Shown piece by piece: positions 18,484 to 25,545 of a stretch of DNA of 64,000 nt (positions are counted from its first letter, which is position 1; each line of letters opens with the position of its first letter). Location of the stretch: assembly GCA_017459445.1 (NCBI GenBank), contig JAFUDJ010000031.1, positions 62,001-126,000 on the forward strand, given 5' to 3'. Under the pieces are notes generated by a model that was not told the DNA's origin, ran no database searches, and worked only from the letters and a program-made list of their open reading frames with translations. A program made the translations under genes and the position numbers. The stretch is from Prevotella sp. Its GTDB lineage: Bacteria; Bacteroidota; Bacteroidia; Bacteroidales; Bacteroidaceae.

Positions 18484-20412
18484 TTACTCCTGCCGTAGTT
18501 TGGCCTTCAGTTCCTCAATGTCGTTCTTAGTCATGGTGACATAGGGATGTTCTGCGCCAAGGGCTCCCTCCAAGATGGGCAGTGCGCGCTGCAGGGAGTC
18601 CAGCGAATGGCGATAGTCGCCCATGGCATGATAGGTGGCTCCCATGCCCAGGTAAATCATACCGACATTGGGGTGGCTGTCCCCTACCCGCTGCCTGTAT
18701 ATCGACAGGGCCTTCTCGTAATAGTCCAGCGAAGCGGGATACTTGCCCTGCTCGCCATACGAGCCAGCAAGGTTCAGGTAGATGTTGGCAATGTCGGGAT
18801 GAGTAGGGCCAAGAATGCCAGTAAGCATGTCGAGCGACAGCTTCAGGTACCGCTCCGCCTCAGCATAGTCGGGCTTCCGCAGATTGGTGACGCCCAGGCT
18901 GAGGTAGGCCCTGCCTATCAGCGGATGGCGCTTGCCGTACAGTTCCTTATAGACGTCCAGCACCTTCTCGTAAATGTCGATAGCCTCCGCAAACTTCTCC
19001 TGCTTGCTGTAGACATTGGCCACGTTGGAATACACCAGGGCGGCCTCGGCGCTACGCTCGCCATGGATTTCCTTCAGAATGGCGTATGCCTCGAGGTAGT
19101 TGCGAAGGGCGCCCTCCAAGTCCTTGTCTGTGTCGTTGTATATCGAGGCTATGGCATTGTGGACGTTGGCTATCCGCGAGCGGTTGCCATTGGCCGACTC
19201 CATCAGCCGGAGGGCATGCTGCATATTCTCCAAAGCCTTCGGATAGTCGCCCAGCGAACGGTAGACGCCGCCTATGCCGTAATAGCTGTCGGCAAGGGCC
19301 AGCGTGTCTGTCGGCTGCATGTCCTGCCTGATTTGCAGCGCCTGCTGATGGCATGCCATCGCCTGCTCATAGTCAGCCTTGTATCCATAGATGGAACCCA
19401 GATTGTTGTAACACTCGGCAACAGCCCGCTCCATCCCTGCTATCCGTGACGACAGCAGCAGGGCGCGACGGAAATAGCCGATGGCCTCGTCGTATGCCGC
19501 CACATAGACATGGAACTCACCGGCATCCGACTGCCACGCAATGTTCGCGGTGTCAAGACCGGCACGCAGGTCGACATAGTAGGCCGCCGAGTCGTTCCGA
19601 TGCTGCATGCGGAATATCTCGAAGCGACTGTAGCAGTCTTGGGCAATATCCGTCAGCGCCCGCTGTGCCAGCGCCTTGTTCTTCTCCAGTTTCCGGCCGC
19701 GCCTGTCCAGTTCCCTTTCCTCCGTGGCGTTCTGTTCCTGCAGCTGCCGCAGGTCAGCCGTTCGGCTGCGGATGTCGCCTTTCGTCCGCAGCAGCGAGTC
19801 GGCTTCTGTCAGCCTGCCCTCCAGAATCAGGCTGCTTATCTGCCGATTGAAGGCATCCACCTCGTCGAAGTCCGTCTTTGAGTAGCGTTCTGCCATCTCG
19901 CTAATCAGCCGTTCGTTGCTCTCCTGCTGGCTGTAAAGTTCCTGAAGCTGCCGGCGGTATTCTTCTTCCGTCAACTTTTGCTGTGCCTTGAGGGCTTCTA
20001 TTTCGTCCTCACGGTCCTGCAGCTGCCGTTGCAGCGTGCGCCGGATTTTCCGTTCTGCGGCCAACTTGTCATCCGCCTGCTGGCTTGGCGTCTCCATCAC
20101 CAGCACCAGCGGATTCTTCGACTGTGCATACTGTTTCGACAGCACGTCAGGGTCTGTCAGTACATAACCCTGCTTCTGCACATTCTGCAAATAGTAGTTA
20201 CTGCTTGGAATAGTCAGTAAGAACTGACCATTGCCACTACTGACTACGGCATTGCCACCACGCACCGTCACTGTGGCACCCGACAGCCGCGTACCAGCCA
20301 TCACCAGGCCGTTACTGCCCAACCGTCCCTTCGTCTTCACATAGCCCCGCTGCGTCTGTGCCGTCCCAAGCGTTACCATCAATATTGAAATCAGAAAACA
20401 AATTGCTCGCAT
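18484..20412 (-). CDS. Secreted coiled-coil and tetratricopeptide repeat protein
   Basis: 642 residues. A signal peptide (MRAICFLISILMVTLGTAQT) precedes a small beta domain with a carboxypeptidase-regulatory flavour (GATVTVRGGNAVVSSGNGQF), a charged coiled coil at about 115-190 (RRTLQRQLQDREDEIEALKA) and at least seven TPR repeats from about 270 to the end (for example YNNLGSIYGYKADYEQAMAC). Likely periplasmic scaffold; no enzymatic motif. It follows the Fic gene by 19 bp and may be co-transcribed with it. Codon use is GC-rich compared with the TIR/STAND genes next door, so it may have a separate origin. Confidence 0.85.
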   Translation of the reverse strand: MRAICFLISILMVTLGTAQTQRGYVKTKGRLGSNGLVMAGTRLSGATVTVRGGNAVVSSGNGQFLLTIPSSNYYLQNVQKQGYVLTDPDVLSKQYAQSKNPLVLVMETPSQQADDKLAAERKIRRTLQRQLQDREDEIEALKAQQKLTEEEYRRQLQELYSQQESNERLISEMAERYSKTDFDEVDAFNRQISSLILEGRLTEADSLLRTKGDIRSRTADLRQLQEQNATEERELDRRGRKLEKNKALAQRALTDIAQDCYSRFEIFRMQHRNDSAAYYVDLRAGLDTANIAWQSDAGEFHVYVAAYDEAIGYFRRALLLSSRIAGMERAVAECYNNLGSIYGYKADYEQAMACHQQALQIRQDMQPTDTLALADSYYGIGGVYRSLGDYPKALENMQHALRLMESANGNRSRIANVHNAIASIYNDTDKDLEGALRNYLEAYAILKEIHGERSAEAALVYSNVANVYSKQEKFAEAIDIYEKVLDVYKELYGKRHPLIGRAYLSLGVTNLRKPDYAEAERYLKLSLDMLTGILGPTHPDIANIYLNLAGSYGEQGKYPASLDYYEKALSIYRQRVGDSHPNVGMIYLGMGATYHAMGDYRHSLDSLQRALPILEGALGAEHPYVTMTKNDIEELKAKLRQE

Positions 20413-20431
20413 TATAGTGTTTTATGACATT

Positions 20432-21460
20432 CTACTCTTTTACTGTTATCTTCCAATAGCCAGTTTTATTACTGCCAACCCGTACCAGAAGCCCTAACGA
20501 CTTCAATAGAGATATATGCTTATATACCTGCCGTTCCTTCAATTTCAGCAATTCACAGATGTCATGAACTGTTACCTTAGGCCGTTGGCGTATCACCCCA
20601 AACACCTCCCATGCCGGTTTAGATACTTCCGGGAATTTATCCTGCACTTTATCCTGCACTTTATCCTGCACTTGCATTTCGTTGTCATCTGGCTGATAAG
20701 CCTGCATCGTATCAAGCAAACAGGTTAGCATAAATTCCACAAACGGTGTACTGTTTCCAGCCGCATCACTTCTGGCAATCGCATTGTAGTAGTCCTGCTG
20801 ATGTTCCTTGACAATCGTTTCAACAGGGAGCCACGCAAAGATGCCTTTCCAACGAGACAGCAACATAGTCTGCCAATAACGCCCCATGCGCCCATTACCA
20901 TCGCTAAAGGGATGAATGAACTCAAACTCATAGTGAAACACACAAGAATGTATCAGCGGATGAACATCTGTGGTGCTGACCCACAGGAAGAGGTCGCTCA
21001 TCAGTCGTGGCACCTGACTGGCTGGAGGAGCCATGTGCAGCAGTTGCTCACCATTGAACACCCCAACCCCATCTTGCCGATAACGGCCAGCATCTTTCAC
21101 CAAGTCCTTCATCATCAGGCCATGTGCTCGCAATAAGTCCTCTTCCTTGAAAGCATCCAGTTCTGACATCAGACGATAAGTCTCTATAGCGTTCTTTACT
21201 TCCTGTATCTCGTCTGGTGCACCTAAGATTCGTTTGCCATCAATGATGTCCGTGACCTGTTTCAGCGAAAGACTGTTATGTTCTATGGCCAGGGAGGAAT
21301 GAATGGTCTTTATCCGGTTTTTCTTGCGTAGTTGTGGAGAGGGTGCGTTATCCCCCAACTGTATGGTCATAATGCCAATCAGCTCTGAAACGCCAGAGAT
21401 TAAATCCAGCATCTTGGGTGTTATGTCAAATGGTGGTATGTACATAAGCGTTCTTTTCAT
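20432..21460 (-). CDS. Fic domain protein with C-terminal winged helix
   Basis: 342 residues. The Fic active-site motif HPFSDGNGRMGR begins at about H183, so an AMP/nucleotidyl-transfer activity on a protein hydroxyl is likely. The N-terminal helix carries HSSLAIEHNSLS (about 54-65), the inhibitory motif whose glutamate blocks ATP, as in class II Fic proteins. The C-terminus (VHDICELLKLKERQVYKHIS) is a winged helix. Between them, QVQDKVQDKVQDKF is encoded by three 12-bp tandem repeats (20636-20671). Cytoplasmic. It shares strand and spacing with the TPR gene downstream. Confidence 0.93.
   Translation of the reverse strand: MKRTLMYIPPFDITPKMLDLISGVSELIGIMTIQLGDNAPSPQLRKKNRIKTIHSSLAIEHNSLSLKQVTDIIDGKRILGAPDEIQEVKNAIETYRLMSELDAFKEEDLLRAHGLMMKDLVKDAGRYRQDGVGVFNGEQLLHMAPPASQVPRLMSDLFLWVSTTDVHPLIHSCVFHYEFEFIHPFSDGNGRMGRYWQTMLLSRWKGIFAWLPVETIVKEHQQDYYNAIARSDAAGNSTPFVEFMLTCLLDTMQAYQPDDNEMQVQDKVQDKVQDKFPEVSKPAWEVFGVIRQRPKVTVHDICELLKLKERQVYKHISLLKSLGLLVRVGSNKTGYWKITVKE
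20636..20671 (-). repeat. 12-bp coding tandem repeat in the Fic gene
   Basis: Three perfect copies of TTTATCCTGCAC (plus strand), adding VQDK units between the Fic domain and the winged helix. Copy number could vary without frameshift. Confidence 0.9.
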
Positions 21461-21500
21461 CGTTTATTTTTCGATATGTTGACAGACATTAAAGGTATCT

Positions 21501-22994
21501 TCAATTCAGTTTTAATATCAAATCGCCACCTTCAGTTTTTTTCCTTCCCTTAATCAATTCACGCCACGTATCCTTGTCGATATTCTCATCTGCATGAATA
21601 TCTTTGAGAAATTGAATAACAGGTTTCTTAATAGTACAGAAATCAGCCTCTGCAGCGTTGTACTTTCCTACAAAATAAATATTCATTGGCTTTGACACGT
21701 TTTCTTCACCATTTTTTACATACAAAGCACGATACTGCTTTTCTTTCTCTGTGTCTATTGTTTGTGGATAATAGTATTGACTGCCAAGAATTATATAGGG
21801 CTGATTGTCATTGGGAATGTCCAATGCATTGATGTAGGCAGATGTAGACTTCTTATAGAACAGGTATGAGCGACTTGAATCCAACAGTTGTTCAAAATTT
21901 ATTGAATCTGTAGTATTAAAGCAGGATTGATATAGTCTTAATGTGCCACTCGTTTTAGACGTCGTAAAGAGCCTTACCCGATTCTTTTCAGTTAGCGCAA
22001 ATTTGATTAGCGACCTCAAGGAATCAACACTAATGGATACTGATTCCATCGGGATGTGCTTTTCTTGCAAAATTTTGTTATGGACATATACCACTAACGG
22101 GTCACTTCCCAAGTTGTATCTTATAATTCTAGCATTGGCGAATACACCCTTTGTCTTTTCATTGATGAATGTTGAGTCAATATTATCGGCAGACAAGCAT
22201 ATAGACGAGAAGTGCTCTTGCCCTTTTCCTCCGTCTTCTTGATATCTGTTGGCTTCTTCTGTAAGCAGAGCCCATGCACTGCCAGATGCCAAGTTGGCAT
22301 ACACTGAATGCGGATACTCTGCAATATCAATACCTTTTGTTGACTCTATATAGTTCTTGACAGAACCTCCACCTGCAAAAATCAACAAATCCGAGGATTT
22401 TGAAAGGTTCCAACAAAGACCTATGCAAAGAGCAACAATGGCAATAGACATAAGGAGAATTAAAGCTTTTAGCCGTGAGTGATGTTCTTTTATTTTATGG
22501 TCTCCTGGCTTTTGTTCTGCAGAAAGAGTGTCTTTAGTATTCTTACTTTTATCTATAAATCGTACAATTCTCTCACGAGCTTTCGTCCTTAAATCTTCAA
22601 GATTGGAATAATCCACATAATACTTGTCACCTAACCTGCCATGTATCAATCCTTGAATTCGCCCAATGTCAGCGGTCTCTTCTGTAAAATCATGTAGGAA
22701 AACGATGACTTCCGGCCGGCTTTCCCGATTCAGGGCTTCTGTCGCTTTAAGGAATTCCTCTTTCGTTTTTTCTCCTATACGTCCATCTAAGATGAAAATT
22801 ACCATGTCCGCATCATTCTCTATAAATCTATTATACTCATCTTGCTTGTCATTAAAATGTTCATAAGAGTGAATCGTTATCATGACATCACTCGAATTAT
22901 ATACAGAATTTAAGTCGTTCGCAAGAATTTTGATATAATTCCGTTCTTGGACGAGATTCTTAGAACCAGCTACAAAAATTTTTATTTTCTTCAT
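21501..22994 (-). CDS. Cytosolic TIR/DUF4062-like domain, one TM helix, periplasmic binding-protein domain
   Basis: 497 residues. Residues 1-150 (KIKIFVAGSKNLVQERNYIK ... NDADMVIFILDGRIGEKTKE ... PEVIVFLHDF) form an alpha/beta domain like DUF4062 or the TIR/SLOG-type signalling domains. A single helix (LKALILLMSIAIVALCIGLC, about 180-200) follows. The remainder resembles a type 2 periplasmic binding protein (LLIFAGGGSVKNYIE, ASGSAWALLTEE, SDPLVVYVHNK), as in phosphate-binding PstS-like proteins. With no signal peptide the N-terminus should be cytoplasmic and the binding domain outside. The architecture implies a transmembrane receptor. It follows the PAP2 phosphatase by 18 bp on the same strand. 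Confidence 0.75.
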   Translation of the reverse strand: MKKIKIFVAGSKNLVQERNYIKILANDLNSVYNSSDVMITIHSYEHFNDKQDEYNRFIENDADMVIFILDGRIGEKTKEEFLKATEALNRESRPEVIVFLHDFTEETADIGRIQGLIHGRLGDKYYVDYSNLEDLRTKARERIVRFIDKSKNTKDTLSAEQKPGDHKIKEHHSRLKALILLMSIAIVALCIGLCWNLSKSSDLLIFAGGGSVKNYIESTKGIDIAEYPHSVYANLASGSAWALLTEEANRYQEDGGKGQEHFSSICLSADNIDSTFINEKTKGVFANARIIRYNLGSDPLVVYVHNKILQEKHIPMESVSISVDSLRSLIKFALTEKNRVRLFTTSKTSGTLRLYQSCFNTTDSINFEQLLDSSRSYLFYKKSTSAYINALDIPNDNQPYIILGSQYYYPQTIDTEKEKQYRALYVKNGEENVSKPMNIYFVGKYNAAEADFCTIKKPVIQFLKDIHADENIDKDTWRELIKGRKKTEGGDLILKLN

Positions 22995-23012
22995 TTTATC
23001 TGCTTTTGGGGG

Positions 23013-23759
23013 CTATCTTTCATTCTTTTTTTTAAGGTTGTACTTTTTTGCAAACTCCCTTCGGGCCTTCTTCATCTGTTTTAAGAATCTATTGCTCGTA
23101 TGAAGTTTAGCATAGGCGATTGATGCAGCCAAGCGACCTGCATCAACATCACTTTGCCAGTGAGCACCTACTATGATACGACTATCACCATACATCATTC
23201 CACGATACATTATCGTATCGGCTCTATTGGGATTAATCTCAGATAAGAGTAAGGCTGCACTATATCCCAAAATAGTATGCCCACTTGGGTAGCTGCCGTT
23301 ATGCCGTAAGAATGATTCATCCTTAGGAGTGAGAGTCGGCTCATTAAAATACACAAATGGACGAGTCCTATGCCAATATGCTTTAGGTCGTGTGCAAATG
23401 TTGTCACATGTAGCTAAGGCGTCCTGTAACAACGTAAAAATCTTTGGAGTGTTTTCTTTAGATATTAACATACCAAACGGCACAGAAAACTCATGAGCAA
23501 TAGTTTCAAGTCCGTAAACAGCATCACGGACGGCTATTGATGCTCGGAGCGAGTCTGTTCGTTGGCTTTTGCCCCAGTAATATCGACTAATATCATACTG
23601 AAAGGCATCCGACCCTTCATCAGGAGGGCAGAACGACATTTTGGTCAAATCTGGCATTTCGCTTATATCGTAATATGCCTTGCTATTTCCGCTTTGAGCA
23701 ATGGATATAATCGTAACCCCAAATGCAATTGAAATGCTAAATAGTCTAATTCGGTTCAT
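23013..23759 (-). CDS. Class A (PAP2-superfamily) acid phosphatase
   Basis: 248 residues with a signal peptide. The three PAP2 signature blocks are intact: KAYWHRTRPF, NGSYPSGHT and SRIIVGAHWQSDVDAGR, giving the catalytic histidines and the phosphate-binding arginines of the PhoN/class A family. It should hydrolyse phosphomonoesters in the periplasm. It sits directly upstream of the membrane protein with a PstS-like outer domain, so the pair may release and sense phosphate or a nucleotide product (inference). The possible -7 box TATTTTTG at 23805-23798 has no clear -33. Confidence 0.94.
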   Translation of the reverse strand: MNRIRLFSISIAFGVTIISIAQSGNSKAYYDISEMPDLTKMSFCPPDEGSDAFQYDISRYYWGKSQRTDSLRASIAVRDAVYGLETIAHEFSVPFGMLISKENTPKIFTLLQDALATCDNICTRPKAYWHRTRPFVYFNEPTLTPKDESFLRHNGSYPSGHTILGYSAALLLSEINPNRADTIMYRGMMYGDSRIIVGAHWQSDVDAGRLAASIAYAKLHTSNRFLKQMKKARREFAKKYNLKKKNER

Positions 23760-23937
23760 TTTCTATATTCTATCAAGATGTTTTAAGTTTCTGTCCGCAA
23801 AAATACGAAAAAATTTGCAAAACGAGTGATTTTTGCGCTGAAAAAGTTGAAAGAGGAGGGAATTAAGCGCCATTTTCTGCTTGGAGACAGCAAAGGAATA
23901 CATTGCAATTTTAAAAGTTAATTCAAAAATTGCAAAA

Positions 23938-24342
23938 ATAACTACATAACTACATAAAGCTTGTAACATCTTGGTTAATAAGCGAATAGACAATGTAGTT
24001 TAACTACATGAAACTACACGAAACTACATAAAACGAGGGAAAACGTGTAGAAAATGCTTGTAAAATCGCTGTAACTTAGTGATATTCAGTTTGTTTTTTG
24101 TATGTTCAAAATGAAAAAACAAATTGTTTTTACGGGAAAAACAAGTTGTTTTTCCTATGAAAACAACTTGTATGGGGCATCAAAGAAATGTCAATGTAAC
24201 TTGTATGGGCGAACGGCCGAGGGGGTTAAAAGGGGCGTTTTGGGCCGTTTTATGTAGTTTCATGTAGTTTCGTGTAGTTAAACTACATAGCGTATATCGT
24301 TGAATGACAGTACGATAAGTTACGCTATGTAGTTATGTAGTT
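23938..24342. repeat. Right long direct repeat with AACTACA iterons
   Basis: Second copy of the 9038-9444 segment, same orientation. The core from about 24040 to 24290 differs by only a few bases, while the outer sequence between iterons has drifted. The iterons and the central palindrome are kept. No gene is seen in 23760-24397. The vapE gene that follows the left copy is not present after this one; instead the 3' end of a TIR gene lies 56 bp away. Confidence 0.9.
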
Positions 24343-24397
24343 TGGTTTGCAAAATTTCTCTGGAGAAAGTTTTTTGCTTGAAACGATGGTATTTTCC

Positions 24398-25534
24398 TTA
24401 GTTGTGCACGATAACAGCGTCGTTTTCGCCGCATGGCATGTAAATACTGTCAGCTATTGCCGGGGAATTGCCACTAACATGATAGGCCTTCTGCTGATGC
24501 TCCAAGGGTATGAAAAGTGCTACGCGGCCGCTGTCGTCAGAGACGGCATCGCGGCCGGCTACCTGAACCTTGGTGTGAGGCAAAGGCTTTTCTATGTCAG
24601 GATTCCAAAGGCGGAACCGCACATCGCCATAGACGTGAGGGTTACGGCGGATGCCTAAGGCAACCCGTCGGGCAAGAACCAAAACGGTGTCAACATCGAG
24701 GAAATCCGGGCAGCTCACACGCACGCGTACCTTTTTATCCATATAGCGATGCGGGATGTTGGAGAAAACGATGCGGCTGTCAAGGGAGCGGATGGTGTCC
24801 GTCTTCGTCTCGTTGTCAAGCGTCATGGTGACGACGGCGTCCCGGAGCGGCGGCAGTTTCTTGTTGTGCACAGAAGTCTCGTCGAGGCGTACTTCCACGT
24901 CAACGGGCTGATTAGTCAGCCACACGCCCACCAAGGCAGCGACGACCACCAAGGCCCCTATCGCCCATGCTATCATTTTCTGAACGAGCAACCGCCGATG
25001 GCGCTGCCAGATGGCATCGAACTCGACACCTAACAGCTTGGAGATGAGCTGCACGTAGGCTCGTTCCTTGTTCAGCCACGGCCAGCGATAGATACGCTCA
25101 TGGATGTTGGCGCCCAGGATTTCCGGCAGGCCGAGCGTATCGACGATGGGGTTGAAGCACTCCGTGTCAGGGTTGCCACTGTGCGGCTGGCCGTCCACGA
25201 TAAAGAAGTGTATCTGCTTGGTGCGCCCTAACTGGTGGAAGAAGGCGATTTCCTTGCCCACCCATTCTGACTGTGCCGAGTTGGGTGAGCAGACGACGAT
25301 GAGGTTGCGCGAAGCCCGAAGGCGCTCTTGCAGCTCTTCGGAGAGTCCGCCCGGCTGGATGTCGGTCGGTGCGAAGAACACCGGCTTGATGGGCGTCCGT
25401 TCCCATCCATGCTGGCTGCACAGCGTTGCCGGCATGCGGTAGTGCTCCAGTTTCTTCTGTATCTTCTTGCCCCACTCCGTGTCGCGGGAGTTGTAGCTGA
25501 TAAATGCAAAATACTTAAACGCCTGCTGTTCCAT
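24398..25534 (-). CDS. TIR domain protein with one transmembrane helix
   Basis: 378 residues. Residues 8-150 are a TIR domain (YFAFISYNSRDTEWGKKIQK, PVFFAPTDIQPGG, SRNLIVVCSPNSAQSEWVGK). YRWPWLNKERAYVQLISKLL leads to a single transmembrane helix at about 195-217 (MIAWAIGALVVVAALVGVWL). The C-terminal 160 residues would lie outside and form beta-rich, carboxypeptidase-regulatory-like modules (PLRDAVVTMTLDNET, HTKVQVAGRDAVSDDSGRVA). This makes it a membrane-anchored TIR effector or adaptor. It starts 11 bp after the stop of the RyR-domain gene, so both form an operon. Confidence 0.88.
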   Translation of the reverse strand: MEQQAFKYFAFISYNSRDTEWGKKIQKKLEHYRMPATLCSQHGWERTPIKPVFFAPTDIQPGGLSEELQERLRASRNLIVVCSPNSAQSEWVGKEIAFFHQLGRTKQIHFFIVDGQPHSGNPDTECFNPIVDTLGLPEILGANIHERIYRWPWLNKERAYVQLISKLLGVEFDAIWQRHRRLLVQKMIAWAIGALVVVAALVGVWLTNQPVDVEVRLDETSVHNKKLPPLRDAVVTMTLDNETKTDTIRSLDSRIVFSNIPHRYMDKKVRVRVSCPDFLDVDTVLVLARRVALGIRRNPHVYGDVRFRLWNPDIEKPLPHTKVQVAGRDAVSDDSGRVALFIPLEHQQKAYHVSGNSPAIADSIYMPCGENDAVIVHN

Positions 25535-25545
25535 ATTCCGCGCAT

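Noticed and set aside
23763..23993. 76-codon minus-strand frame next to the right repeat
   Set aside because: It reads across the repeat boundary and the PAP2 leader; Phe/Leu-rich AT-derived composition.
9038..24342. The island as an insertion sequence or transposon
   Set aside because: No transposase or integrase frame was found, and the flanking repeats are long direct copies with iterons rather than short terminal inverted repeats.
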